A stretch of 64,000 bases of DNA from JAOUFP01 sp963801505 (GTDB taxonomy: Bacteria; Nitrospirota; Thermodesulfovibrionia; Thermodesulfovibrionales; UBA6898). The DNA is taken from positions 1 through 64,000 of the forward strand of contig CAWDEY010000013.1 in assembly GCA_963801505.1 (NCBI GenBank). Reading direction: 5' to 3'. This document shows positions 46,365 through 55,710 of the stretch, piece by piece (the stretch's first letter is position 1; the number at the start of each line of letters is the position of its first letter). Position numbers and translations under genes: made by a program. The notes under the pieces were generated by a model. The model was not told the origin of the DNA. It saw only the letters and a program-made list of their open reading frames with translations, and ran no database searches.

Positions 46365-46380
46365 TTGGCACATGTTTTGC
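46365..46380 (+). promoter_or_regulatory. sigma-54 promoter
   Basis: TTGGCAC (46365-46371), five bases, then TTGC (46377-46380): the exact -24/-12 consensus with the required GG-N10-GC spacing. The first gene downstream is the PAS/Cys4 protein at 46531. A CCCTGCA hairpin of the repeat class lies between (46489-46510). Confidence 0.6.
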
Positions 46381-46530
46381 TTGCTTTATGACAGTGATAC
46401 CTGCGCTTAGAGCAGGCCGAGAATGTTTGCTTTTTATGTCTGGCCAGTGGCCATACGGTTTTATTTTTATGAAGGGTAACGGGCGTATTCCCTGCACGCT
46501 TACTGCAGGGAGTCTTCAATAAATAAAGAA

Positions 46531-47316
46531 GTGAAAAACAATCATAAACACATAGATAAACAGGAAATGCAGGACAAGCCCTGTGAGGCAGAGCTGCGCT
46601 TTCGGGCCATATTCGAACAAGCCCCTTACGGAATCGTGATCATAGATACAAATGGAAAGCTGCTTGAATTTAACGAAGCCGCGCACCGGGACCTGGGTTA
46701 TTCAAGGGAGGAGTTTGCAAAGCTCAGCATCCCTGAAATCGACGCATACCAGAGCCCTGAAGAAATAGGGGACAGTATGAGGGAAGTTTTGGAGAAGGGC
46801 GAGGCTGAATTTGAAGTCAGGCACAGGACCAAAGACGGGGAAATAAGAGACGTTAATATTATTACACGTGTGGTGAATTTATCCGGCAGCAGGGTTTTTC
46901 AGGCCATATGGCACGATATAACAGAGCGGAAGCAGGCGGAGGAGACCTTAAGTAAATACAGCGAACATCTGGAGACATTGGTAAGGGAACGGACAGCCGA
47001 ACTTTCAAAAGTCAATGCACAGCTTCAAAAGGACATCTCCATGCGCAAACTGGCTGAGCAGGAGAGGGAAAAGCTTATCCGCGAACTCCAGGATGCCATG
47101 GCAAAAATAAAAACATTAAGCGGGTTACTTCCTACTTGTGCCTGGTGCAGGAAGGTGCGCGATGACGATGGCTACTGGAAAAAAGTGGAAACCTATATCG
47201 AGGAACATTCAGACGCCTCCTTCACTCATGGCATATGTCCTGAATGTCTGCAAAAAAATGACCCGGAATCATATAAAGAGTATGTTGACAACGATAAGGA
47301 ACCCGGAGATTCCTGA
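46531..47316 (+). CDS. PAS-domain protein with C-terminal Cys4 motif
   Basis: GTG start with AAAGAA upstream; 261 residues. PAS (about 25-145), a coiled coil (about 145-195) and a C-terminal module with CAWCRKVRDDDGYW and HGICPEC, the same architecture as 1891-2601. It precedes the phoB-like gene on the same strand and might be a sensor for a partner. A perfect sigma-54 promoter lies about 150 bp upstream. Confidence 0.72.
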   Translation: MKNNHKHIDKQEMQDKPCEAELRFRAIFEQAPYGIVIIDTNGKLLEFNEAAHRDLGYSREEFAKLSIPEIDAYQSPEEIGDSMREVLEKGEAEFEVRHRTKDGEIRDVNIITRVVNLSGSRVFQAIWHDITERKQAEETLSKYSEHLETLVRERTAELSKVNAQLQKDISMRKLAEQEREKLIRELQDAMAKIKTLSGLLPTCAWCRKVRDDDGYWKKVETYIEEHSDASFTHGICPECLQKNDPESYKEYVDNDKEPGDS

Positions 47317-47435
47317 TTATCCTGCCCGGCATAGTGTGTTTCACCTTGTTTCCTCTCCTCAATCGGCTGCTTCTCCCCTGGCCATAATTCGAATTTGTAT
47401 TGAATACTTACCTTAGTAAATGTAATACTTATCCC

Positions 47436-48134
47436 ATGAGTATGAAAAAGATGCTTGTGGTCGATGATGAGCCGGACATTGCCGAGTTGGTTTCCTACAA
47501 TCTCAAAAAAGAAGGTTTTGACGTCTTCTCGTCATTTGACGGAGAAGAAGCCCTTGCCAGAATCAAAAGGGAGAAATTCGATTTCATTATTCTCGATCTG
47601 ATGCTGCCTGGCATACAGGGTATGGACCTCTGCCGCATTCTGAGAAATGATCCTCGCACTAAGAACATACCTATTATAATGCTTACGGCTAAAGGAGAAG
47701 AGGTTGACAAGATACTCGGCCTTGAAATGGGTGCGGATGATTATATGACAAAACCTTTCAGCCCGAGGGAACTGCTGGCAAGGGTCAAAACCGTGATGAG
47801 ACGTACATCAGAAAAAGCAGCGGACGAAAAGGTTGTCCGGATAGGGAGGCTTACCATCAACAAAGAGACCTATTCAGTGACAAAGGATGGTAAAATTTTG
47901 GAATTAAGTTCCACCGAATACAGACTGTTCCTCTATCTTGCTGAAAGAAGAGGGAAGGTTTTTAGTCGTGATCAGCTACTTGATGCGGTCTGGAAGGATG
48001 AGGCCTTTGTAGAACCGAGAACAGTCGATGTGCACATAAGAAGGCTGCGCACCCAGATTGAGGACGATCCGGCAAACCCCGGATATGTAAAAACCAAAAG
48101 GGGCATAGGTTATTACGTGGAGGCTGAAGCATGA
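47436..48134 (+). CDS. phoB: PhoB-like response regulator
   Basis: ATG 47436; 232 residues. Receiver (VVDDEPD, FIILDLMLPG, TAKG, YMTKPFSPRE) and OmpR/PhoB winged helix (about 135-230: LELSSTEYRLFLYLAERRGKVFSRDQLLDAVWKD in two blocks, RTVDVHIRRLR). Its TGA overlaps the ATG of the PhoR-like kinase, as in phoBR operons. The surroundings (porin, phosphoesterase, PhoH, Pho boxes) support the phosphate assignment. Nearly the same protein is encoded again at 50045. Confidence 0.87.
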   Translation: MSMKKMLVVDDEPDIAELVSYNLKKEGFDVFSSFDGEEALARIKREKFDFIILDLMLPGIQGMDLCRILRNDPRTKNIPIIMLTAKGEEVDKILGLEMGADDYMTKPFSPRELLARVKTVMRRTSEKAADEKVVRIGRLTINKETYSVTKDGKILELSSTEYRLFLYLAERRGKVFSRDQLLDAVWKDEAFVEPRTVDVHIRRLRTQIEDDPANPGYVKTKRGIGYYVEAEA

Positions 48135-49867
48135 CCAATAGAATCTTCAGAAGAATTTTCATAATCTATGCCGTTATAGTTCTGATGGCAGGGCTTTTTT
48201 CCGAGATATATATCACCTCGGCTGTCAGGGAAAATCATATCAGCAACCTAAGACAGCACCTTGAAGATACAATAGGTCTGCTTTCTAAAGAGATATCCTT
48301 TACCAGTGGCAATCTTGACGGCTTCTGCAGAGAAACAAAAGAGAATATCCATGCGCGTGTTACTGTCATACTCAATGACGGAAAAGTTATCGGCGATTCA
48401 GACCACGAATCTGCAACTATGGACAATCATGCAAGCCGCATAGAGATCCAGCAAGCTGACGATTTTGGGGCCGGCATGACTATTCGCCATAGCGACACTT
48501 TGAAATATGACTTCCTATATGTTGCAAAAAAGGTCACCCGTAGCGGAACTGGCATAGGGTTCGTAAGGCTTGCGGTGCCTTTGCAGGACATTGATCGTTC
48601 GGTAAATCTTCTCAGGGCAAAGATAATCCTTGTTGTTTTGCTGGTTTTGCTTATAACTTTTGGAGTATCTGTTTGGCAGACCGACCACCTCAGGAGACTT
48701 CTCAGACAGATCACTGATTTCTCGCGGTCGCTTTCAAAAGGAGAGATAGACAAAAGATTATTTCTCAATAAGGCAGGGGAATTCAGCGAAATTGCGGACA
48801 ATCTGACCTCCATGTCAGTCACCTTGCAGGCTATGATATCACAAAGCGAAGAAGAGAGAAATCGTCTGAACGTCATTCTCAGGAGCGTCCCTGACGCCCT
48901 TCTCATAATCGATGCCAAAGGCCTGGTGACCCTTTCAAGCTCTTCTGTAAAAGATTTCTTTGGTAATATTCCTATAGCAGGAGCTCATTTCGCGGAAGTT
49001 GTGCGGAACCATGAGTTTTCGGCCCTTATTGACGAGGTGCGAAAAAATCTTACTCCGGGCATGACAGAATTCAGCATCGAAACACCGGCGGAAAAACATC
49101 TCACAGTGAGGGTCTCCCCGCTTTTTTACAAGGAAAGTGACCTTTCGGGCTTTGTCGCAGTATTTCACGATATTACCGAGATCAGGATACTCGAACAGGT
49201 AAGAAAAGACTTTGTCGCAAACGTTTCTCACGAACTGAAGACCCCGATTACCGCGATAAAGGGATTTGCCGACACTTTGCTTGACGGCGCCCTCGACGAT
49301 AAGGAAAATGCAACAAGGTTTGTACAGACCATCAAATCCAACAGCGAGCGTATTAACGCGCTCGTTGATGACCTCATGACCATCTCCAGAATCGAGCTGG
49401 GGGTCATAAAGGTCGAAAAGTCCATGATTGATATCGACGGCGTCTTCGACAATATCATGGAGCTGTTTAAGGCAAAAGCCGCTTCAAAGAATCTTTATAT
49501 AAAAATTCACGCGGATGAGGATATCAGTCAGATCGAGGCAGATAGGAACCGCCTCATTCAAATACTGACCAATCTGGTTGACAACGCAATAAAGTTCACG
49601 GAAACAGGCGGGGTCACTGTCGGCTTTGACCGGGAGTATGATGGAAAGCCTTATCTTTTTGTGGAAGACACCGGCATAGGAGTTCCTGACAAATTTGTTG
49701 CGCGGCTGGGAGAGAGGTTCTTCAGGGTGGACCCTGCCAGATCCAGAAAAATGGGCGGGACCGGACTTGGGCTTGCAATCGTCAAACACCTTGTCAAGGC
49801 CCACGGATGGGGCCTGCAGATAGAGAGCATACACGGCAAGGGCACGAAGGTGAAGATTATTATTTGA
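48131..49867 (+). CDS. phoR: PhoR-like phosphate-sensing histidine kinase
   Basis: 578 residues: TM1 (about 10-30), periplasmic domain, TM2 (about 165-185), HAMP, PAS (about 245-345), HisKA with the PhoR-type block DFVANVSHELKTPITAIKGF, and HATPase with N (NLVDNAIKF), G1 (DTGIGVP), F and G2 (GGTGLGLAIV) boxes. It phosphorylates PhoB when phosphate is short; Pst/PhoU, the usual partners, are not in the window. The same start and end, with the middle removed, recur at 50740-50940. Confidence 0.9.
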   Translation: MTNRIFRRIFIIYAVIVLMAGLFSEIYITSAVRENHISNLRQHLEDTIGLLSKEISFTSGNLDGFCRETKENIHARVTVILNDGKVIGDSDHESATMDNHASRIEIQQADDFGAGMTIRHSDTLKYDFLYVAKKVTRSGTGIGFVRLAVPLQDIDRSVNLLRAKIILVVLLVLLITFGVSVWQTDHLRRLLRQITDFSRSLSKGEIDKRLFLNKAGEFSEIADNLTSMSVTLQAMISQSEEERNRLNVILRSVPDALLIIDAKGLVTLSSSSVKDFFGNIPIAGAHFAEVVRNHEFSALIDEVRKNLTPGMTEFSIETPAEKHLTVRVSPLFYKESDLSGFVAVFHDITEIRILEQVRKDFVANVSHELKTPITAIKGFADTLLDGALDDKENATRFVQTIKSNSERINALVDDLMTISRIELGVIKVEKSMIDIDGVFDNIMELFKAKAASKNLYIKIHADEDISQIEADRNRLIQILTNLVDNAIKFTETGGVTVGFDREYDGKPYLFVEDTGIGVPDKFVARLGERFFRVDPARSRKMGGTGLGLAIVKHLVKAHGWGLQIESIHGKGTKVKIII

Positions 49868-50044
49868 CCGCGATAGTTCAGCTATTCTGTTTTAGCTGAC
49901 AGCTGAGCGCTGAAAGATTACAATTACCCGAAATCCAATATCCTTTGTTACGTATAGCTACCAATAATCGAAAGAATAAGGGTGAGTCCTTGGAAGTTAA
50001 AAATCAGCTCTTGCAATCTTGATAAGACAGTTGTAATTTAAACA

Positions 50045-50743
50045 ATGGGAAATATAAAGATATTGGTCGTCGACGACGAACCCGACATAATCGAGCTTGT
50101 TACATACAATCTGAGTAAAGAAGGCTTTGACGTTTCCCCGGCCTTTGACGGGGAGGAGGCCCTTGCCAAAATCAGGAAAGAGAAATTCGACTTTATTATT
50201 CTCGATCTTATGCTTCCGGGCATACAAGGTATGGAAATCTGTCGTATCCTGAGAAATGATCCGATCACAAAGAACATACCGATTATAATGCTGACGGCAA
50301 AAGGAGAAGAGATAGACAAGATACTCGGTCTTGAAATAGGCGCTGATGATTATATGACCAAACCGTTCAGCACAAGGGAGCTCCTGACAAGAGTTAAAAC
50401 CATTATGAGAAGGACATCTGAAAAAACAGCGGATGCTACAGTCATCCGCATAGGGAAGCTGGCTATCAATAAAGAGACCTATGCGGTTACAAAAGATGAT
50501 GAACCACTGGAATTAAGCTCAACAGAATTCAGACTTCTCCTGTACCTTGTTGAAAGAAGGGGAAAGGTCTTTAGTCGGGATCAGCTTCTTGATGCTGTCT
50601 GGAATAATGAGGCCTTTGTGGAACCAAGGACGGTTGATGTTCATATAAGAAGACTGCGCACTCGGATAGAAGACGATCCCGCAAATCCCAAATATGTCCA
50701 AACCAGACGAGGCATCGGTTATTACGTGGACGCTGAAGTATGA
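50045..50743 (+). CDS. second PhoB-like response regulator (duplicate)
   Basis: 232 residues, closely similar over its whole length to the regulator at 47436 and with the same 4-nt overlap to the following gene. Active-site residues (VVDDEPD, FIILDLMLPG, MTKPFSTRE) and the winged helix are intact, so it should bind the same kind of sites. Its own kinase partner is reduced to a fragment, so it may be driven by the intact PhoR-like kinase. Confidence 0.85.
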   Translation: MGNIKILVVDDEPDIIELVTYNLSKEGFDVSPAFDGEEALAKIRKEKFDFIILDLMLPGIQGMEICRILRNDPITKNIPIIMLTAKGEEIDKILGLEIGADDYMTKPFSTRELLTRVKTIMRRTSEKTADATVIRIGKLAINKETYAVTKDDEPLELSSTEFRLLLYLVERRGKVFSRDQLLDAVWNNEAFVEPRTVDVHIRRLRTRIEDDPANPKYVQTRRGIGYYVDAEV

Positions 50744-50940
50744 CCATTAGAATCTTCAGGCGCAGTTTTATAATCTATGCCGGGGAGAGATTCTTCAGGG
50801 TGGACCCTGCCAGATGGAGAAAAATGGGAGGTGCCGGGCTAGGGCTAGCAATCGTCAAGCACCGTGTAAAGGCCCATGGATGGAATATGCAGGCAGAGGG
50901 CATACAAGGCAAAGGCACGAAGGCGAAGATTAATATTTAA
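50740..50940 (+). pseudogene. PhoR-like kinase collapsed by internal in-frame deletion
   Basis: The 66 residues join the first 14 of a PhoR copy (MTIRIFRRSFIIYA) directly to its last 52 (GERFFRVDPARWRKMGGAGL, then GLAIVKH). About 500 codons corresponding to the sensor, HisKA and most of the ATPase are missing, yet the frame is kept. What remains is an ATP-lid/G2-box stub. A regulatory role is conceivable but decay is likelier. Confidence 0.85.
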
Positions 50941-50991
50941 CTGAAATGTAACATCCTTTTCATAATGCAGTAACACTTCCCCCGTTATACT
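50936..50991 (+). promoter_or_regulatory. Pho box array and -10, upstream of third regulator
   Basis: Four 7-bp units on an exact 11-bp pitch: TTTAACT (50936), TGTAACA (50947), TTTCATA (50958) and AGTAACA (50969). Ten bases follow, then TATACT (50986-50991). This is the layout of PhoB-activated promoters, where the box replaces the -35. It overlaps the end of the kinase stub and lies 32 bp before the ATG of the gene at 51023. Confidence 0.7.
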
Positions 50992-51022
50992 TTCCTCAGC
51001 ACATTAATGAAAAGGTATAGCT

Positions 51023-51745
51023 ATGTCAAGACCGGATGCCCAGAAAATACTTGCCGTCGATGATGAGCAGGACATAATAGAACTGCTTTCCTATAATCTT
51101 TCCAGAGAGGGCTTTGAGGTGACTACTGCACTGGACGGTGAGGAAGCGCTGAAGAAAATCATGGCTAAGAATTTTGATCTCGTTATCCTTGACCTCATGA
51201 TGCCCGGCATACAAGGGATTGAACTCTGTCGGATTCTAAGGAGCGTCCCTAAGACAAAGAACCTTCCTATTATCATGCTTACGGCAAAGACCGAAGAGGT
51301 GGACAGGATCCTCGGCCTGGAAATGGGCGCTGATGACTATATCACAAAACCATTCAGCCCGAGGGAATTGATCGCCAGAATAAAGGCTGTGCTGCGTCGC
51401 TCAAAAATGGCTTTGCCGGAAGGAAAATATATTACCGCAGGAGAACTTACGATAAATACCGAGACCTATTCGGTTGCAAAGAATAATGTCCCTTTGAATC
51501 TTAGTCCTACGGAATTCAAACTCCTGCTATATCTTGTTGAACGGCGGGGCAGAATATTCAACCGTGACCATCTCCTTAATGCCGTATGGAAAGACGAAGG
51601 ATTTGTTGAACCGAGGACAGTTGATGTTCATATCAGCAGGATAAGGACACAAATCGAAGAGAACCCCGCAAATCCTGTCTATCTAAAAACGAGGAGGGGG
51701 CATGGCTATTATTTTGAAGACACTCTCCCTGACGGCAATGATTAG
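51023..51745 (+). CDS. third PhoB/OmpR-family response regulator
   Basis: 240 residues. Receiver (VDDEQD, LVILDLMMPG, TAKT, YITKPFSPRE) and winged helix (LNLSPTEFKLLLYLVERRGR, FNRDHLLNAVWKD, RTVDVHISRIR). More diverged from the other two copies than they are from each other. It has its own Pho-box promoter, so it may amplify or branch the phosphate response. No kinase gene follows. Confidence 0.85.
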   Translation: MSRPDAQKILAVDDEQDIIELLSYNLSREGFEVTTALDGEEALKKIMAKNFDLVILDLMMPGIQGIELCRILRSVPKTKNLPIIMLTAKTEEVDRILGLEMGADDYITKPFSPRELIARIKAVLRRSKMALPEGKYITAGELTINTETYSVAKNNVPLNLSPTEFKLLLYLVERRGRIFNRDHLLNAVWKDEGFVEPRTVDVHISRIRTQIEENPANPVYLKTRRGHGYYFEDTLPDGND

Positions 51746-51768
51746 CAGGCCCAAAAGTATTTGTATTG

Positions 51769-51851
51769 AAAAAATCTCCCCTCGCCCCTCTTTGCCAAAG
51801 AGGGGTATCAATTCCTCCCTTTGGCAAAGGGAGGTCAGAAGGGATTTTATA
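51769..51851. repeat. double-hairpin REP-like element, copy 2
   Basis: CCCCTCTTTGCCAAAGAGGGG and CCTCCCTTTGGCAAAGGGAGG in tandem (each slightly over 20 bp when flanks are counted), bordered by AAAATCTCCCC and GGGATTTT. It is the reverse complement, with few changes, of 13585-13667. Confidence 0.75.
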
Positions 51852-51928
51852 ACTGAATGCAGTCTCAATTTTGCGACCCTTAATAATCTTTCTCTATCAG
51901 AGGAACCAGCGCCGGGCCGGGTTTCTCA

Positions 51929-53173
51929 ATGAACGCAACTTCGAAGGAGGCATTTCTTTGGGGGGTCGCGACGTCTGCATTTCAGCTTGAGGGATCGCCG
52001 CATGCCGACTGGTCGTCGTGGGACACCATCCTTAGTGAAAAACCTGATGTCACAAACCATTATGAACTGTATCGGGAAGATCTCGGACTTCTGAATAATC
52101 TCGGAGTAAATGCGTACCGCTTTTCTCTTGAATGGAGTCGGATACAACCGCGTGAGCACACATGGGACGAAAAGGCCATCGAACATTACAAGGAGATTAT
52201 TGCCATCCTCAGAAGAGACGATATAGAACCGATGGTGACCCTCCATCATTTCACGCATCCGCTTTGGTTTATCAAGAAATATCCCTGGCATGAGGATGCC
52301 TCAGTTGATAAGTTTCTTATATATGTAAAGAAGGTGGTTGCAGCAATGAAGGGTGTGACATATTGGATAACCTTTAACGAGCCCTATGTCCTCGTCCTTG
52401 CTGGCTACTTTGAAGGATGCATACCTCCGGCAATAAAGAGCGCTCCGCTGGGGATCAAGGCACTAGCCAATATTCTTAAAGCCCATGCAGGGGCCTATGA
52501 CATTATACATAGCGCCTGCCCTCAGGCAAGGGTGAGTGTGGCCCATAATATGGCCGCGCTTGCACCATGGAGGAAATGGAACCCGTTTGACAAACTCCTT
52601 GCGCGGGTCGCGAAATATTTCTACAATCACTCCCTGCTTGAAGCCTTCCTGACCGGGTCGCTAAGGATTAAATTCCCTTTTAAAGAAGAACTGGAAATTC
52701 CTTTACCTATCAAAGGCAAGCTCGATTTCTTCGGAGTAAATTACTACACAAGAATACATATGCGTTTTAATCCCCTGAAGGCAATGGGGGTCGAGATGAG
52801 GCACAGCGATATCGACGGCCACGGGCTCACGGACATGGGATGGGAGATCCACCCGCGCGGTCTCGAAAAGGTATTGCGAAACGCCTCCCGGCTGAATGTC
52901 CCTCTAATAATCACGGAAAACGGGATCGCCACAAAAGACGGCCAGAAAAAGATCAGGTTCATGAAAAAACATATCGATGTTATAGAACAGTGCAAAAAAC
53001 AGGGTATGGATATAAGGGGTTATTTCTACTGGTCCCTGATCGACAACTATGAGTGGCTGCAGGGACTAGACGCCCGCTTCGGACTCTACAAGGTTGACTT
53101 CAATACCCTTAAGCGCACTCCCACAAACGCAGCCGCCTATTATTCTTATATCATAAAGAACCGGCAATTCTGA
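51929..53173 (+). CDS. family 1 glycoside hydrolase (beta-glucosidase type)
   Basis: 414 residues. FLWGVATSAFQLEG is the GH1 N-terminal signature, ITFNEP holds the acid/base Glu, LIITENG the nucleophile Glu, and FYWSLIDNYEWLQG is the C-terminal block. Cytosolic, no signal peptide. It hydrolyses beta-glucosides or beta-galactosides. It might recycle glycolipid headgroups, given the GT21 gene nearby; that link is speculative. Confidence 0.92.
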   Translation: MNATSKEAFLWGVATSAFQLEGSPHADWSSWDTILSEKPDVTNHYELYREDLGLLNNLGVNAYRFSLEWSRIQPREHTWDEKAIEHYKEIIAILRRDDIEPMVTLHHFTHPLWFIKKYPWHEDASVDKFLIYVKKVVAAMKGVTYWITFNEPYVLVLAGYFEGCIPPAIKSAPLGIKALANILKAHAGAYDIIHSACPQARVSVAHNMAALAPWRKWNPFDKLLARVAKYFYNHSLLEAFLTGSLRIKFPFKEELEIPLPIKGKLDFFGVNYYTRIHMRFNPLKAMGVEMRHSDIDGHGLTDMGWEIHPRGLEKVLRNASRLNVPLIITENGIATKDGQKKIRFMKKHIDVIEQCKKQGMDIRGYFYWSLIDNYEWLQGLDARFGLYKVDFNTLKRTPTNAAAYYSYIIKNRQF

Positions 53174-53251
53174 GCCTGTCAAGTCACATTACTCTCCCTG
53201 TTAAATGGATAGCGAGCGTACTCCCTGCAGCTTGCTGCTGGGAGGCTTCAA

Positions 53252-53306
53252 TTTAATCATACCTTAACAGTTTTCTCATATTCCTTTAACACTGGCCGGA
53301 TAAAAT
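53252..53306 (+). promoter_or_regulatory. Pho box array and -10, upstream of Cys-rich gene and porin
   Basis: Units TTTAATC (53252), CTTAACA (53263), TCTCATA (53274) and TTTAACA (53285) at 11-bp pitch, then nine bases and TAAAAT (53301-53306). Located 56 bp before the ATG at 53362. A CTTGCTGC hairpin repeat sits just upstream. Confidence 0.65.
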
Positions 53307-53361
53307 AGCGTATCAATATCCGCGGCTGCGGGCCCAGACTGATGAAAGGAGGTAAAAGATC

Positions 53362-53523
53362 ATGTGTCCCAGGTTAAAGGATACGATATGCACAATGGTA
53401 GATATAGGTTCCACTCATCTTGATTGTATAAGTAAAACGCATTGTCAAGGGGATGGCTGGCCGCATTGCAGCGTCTATACTTCCCAGTTCTTCTTCGACA
53501 GGAACGATGAATTTGTCATGTGA
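53362..53523 (+). CDS. 53-residue Cys-rich protein
   Basis: A strong AAAGGAGG precedes the ATG. The sequence starts MCPRLKDTICTMVD and has CISKTHCQGDGWPHCSVYTS. The CP-x-LKD start and final C-x-V-Y match the protein at 60273-60500 (CPHLKD...CYVY). Both lie behind Pho boxes. No signal peptide, so probably cytosolic; four to six Cys may hold a metal. The porin gene follows after 96 bp and may share the transcript. Confidence 0.6.
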   Translation: MCPRLKDTICTMVDIGSTHLDCISKTHCQGDGWPHCSVYTSQFFFDRNDEFVM

Positions 53524-53619
53524 GCAGGTCAAGGAGATATTCCGTATGTGTCCCACCTGCATCCGGAAGTTTAATCGGCATCACAGTTTAACAATTATTT
53601 TTTAAAGGAGGATCTAGTT

Positions 53620-54931
53620 ATGAAGATGAAGTTGTCGTTGTGCATTTTAGCGTTGTGCTGCCTTCTGCTGTCAGCAGGGGCATCGGAGTCTGCGGATATT
53701 ACAAATCCAATCCTGAAAAAACTGGTAGAAAAGGGTGTGCTGAGCGAGCCAGAGGCTATGTCGGTTTTACAGGACCTCGACAGGGAGACAGCGGAGAAAG
53801 ACAAAAAAACGGAAGAGAAAATAGAACTGAAGGCCGCCGGGGCGGCGCCGGAGGAAACGAAAGATCTTGAAAAGATTGCTAAGACACTCAAGGGTTTTAA
53901 GTTCTCAGGGCTCTGGTACCTTTCCTATCAGTACGGGAAAACCGGAAGTACAAGTAAGGCCCCCGCTTCCGTATTCAACTCATTTAATGTAAAGAGGGGC
54001 TATTTGACCGTTGAAAAGGAACTCACCCCGTGGTTCTCCGGACGCCTGACGACAGATGTTACGACAGTAAATTTAAGCACCTCGCTGCCAAGCGGCAGCA
54101 GTGTCAGCCTCAACGAAACCGGCTCTTCTGGGGGTAAGGATCAAGTACCTGTATGGGCTTCTCAAGGCTCCGGATATGGCGTTCCTCAGCAAGCCAACCG
54201 CTGAAGTCGGCATAACGCATACTCCGTGGCTTGATTTTGAAGAGCATGTGAATTACTACCGTCTGCAGGATTCGATGTTCATCGAGAGAAACGGCATTAC
54301 CAGTTCAGCCGACTATGGGATAACGTTTGCTACCCTGTTGGGCGGTTCCGTGGATGAGAATTATCAGCGGACTGTAAACTCTGCTTATCCCGGCCGGTAT
54401 GGGAGTGTTCAGGCAGGCATATATAACGGCGGCGGATATGCTGCCAGCGAGCAAAACAGGAACAAGGTTCTGGAAGGAAGGTTGACCGTCAGGCCACTGC
54501 CGGATATTGCCCCGGGACTTCAGCTCTCATATTTCGGATTAACAGGGAAAGGCAATTCCAAAAGCAACCCTGACTGGTCGGCGGACCTGGGATTCGTGAG
54601 TTTCGAGCATGAATACTTTGTCGTGACCGGACAATATTATTGGGGCAAAGGTAACCAGTCAGGCAGCGATGCCAAGAACAAAAAAGGGTATTCGGCCTTC
54701 GTCGAATTAAAGCCGCTCGAGAAATTCAGTGTTATCGGCCGCTTCGACCATTTCGACCCCAACAAGGATGTCAGCGATGACGAAAGTAACAGATACATTG
54801 CCGGCGTGGCCTATCATATAGACAGGAGGCACAATAACATGGTCCTCCTGGATTACGACACGGTAGATTATAAGCAGCCGGGGAAAGCCAAGGATGACAG
54901 GGTCCAACTGACCTGGCAGATCGCCTTTTAG
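53620..54931 (+). pseudogene. phosphate-selective porin (OprO/P-like), one frameshift
   Basis: A signal peptide (MKMKLSLCILALCCLLLSAG), a short coiled coil (about 45-85: LQDLDRETAEKDKKTEEKIE) and then beta-strand repeats. A G5 run near 54135 breaks the frame. The second frame continues VRIKYLYGLLKAPDMAFLSK and PTAEVGITHTPWLDFEEHVN to a C-terminal WQIAF, the terminal Phe signature of outer-membrane barrels. Repaired length of about 437 residues suits OprP-type porins. With the Pho box upstream, phosphate uptake is the likely role. Confidence 0.75.
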
Positions 54932-54985
54932 TTAAATACACAAAAACGCAGCCAGACTTGTTTTTTTAACGTCCCCTGTTTCTTT

Positions 54986-55027
54986 CCCTGCCGGCCGCAC
55001 ATCGAGCAAGCCGGCAGGGATTTTTTT
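54986..55027 (+). terminator. strong intrinsic terminator after the porin gene
   Basis: CCCTGCCGGC (54986-54995) pairs perfectly with GCCGGCAGGG (55010-55019) across a 14-nt loop and is followed by seven T. Confidence 0.9.
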
Positions 55028-55085
55028 GTGCAAGAAGTCCCCTTCATTGTCTTGCGAACAGCCGTGATTTCCAGCAAGGGGGACT

Positions 55086-55710
55086 CGCGCTCTCCTCTTC
55101 ACATTTAACCGAAATGTAACAGCCATTTTCATCATACTAAAATGTTCAATCATTATGATATAGACATATGATGAAGAAAGATCGAACAAAACAAGGCCAT
55201 GCTGCTGTGTGACTTCCATATTCACACGACGTATTCCGATGGCTCGGTGGAGCTGAGGAGGACAATTGATCTGTTCGGGCAGGCAGGCTTTGATGTCATT
55301 GCAATAACAGACCATGTGGTAAATGGTGATAATCCGCTGGGCAAGCTTGCACATCGTTTTAAGTATTCTGTGACAGCCGCTAACTTCGGCCAATATATCT
55401 CACACATAAAAGAAGAAGCTGAAAGGGCGCAGGACAAATATGGCATGCTCGTTATTCCCGGAATTGAAATAACCAAGAACCATCTTACGATAGACAACTC
55501 AGCCCATATGCTGATTATCGATATTCAGGACTTTATCCCGGCCTGTATAGGTTATGAAGAGATATTTCTGGAGGCCAAAAAACAGAACGCCTTGACGATA
55601 GCCTGCCACCCCCATTATATGTCGGCAAAGAGTGACCGGGACACACTTTTTCTCTGGAACAACAGGGAAAAATATGCCCGCTACATCGACGCCTGGGAGA
55701 TAGCCAACAG
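55086..55710. repeat. 625-bp direct repeat, left copy
   Basis: Almost identical to 57927-58550, with about half a dozen base differences, mostly in the promoter part. It includes the Pho box promoter and the first 170 codons of the PHP gene. It and the right copy bracket the metallophosphoesterase gene. Confidence 0.9.
55104..55159 (+). promoter_or_regulatory. Pho box array and -10, first PHP gene
   Basis: Units TTTAACC (55104), TGTAACA (55115), TTTTCAT (55126) and CTAAAAT (55137) at 11-bp pitch, ten bases, then TATGAT (55154-55159). The ATG follows at 55199. Confidence 0.65.

Noticed and set aside
46531..47316. PAS protein as a complete histidine kinase
   Set aside because: There is no HisKA or HATPase domain after the PAS and coiled coil, only the Cys4 module.
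4412..49960. 15-mer TTTGTTACGTATAGC shared by 4412 and about 49947 as a mobile-element mark
   Set aside because: One 15-mer pair is about what chance gives in 64 kb, and the flanks do not match.
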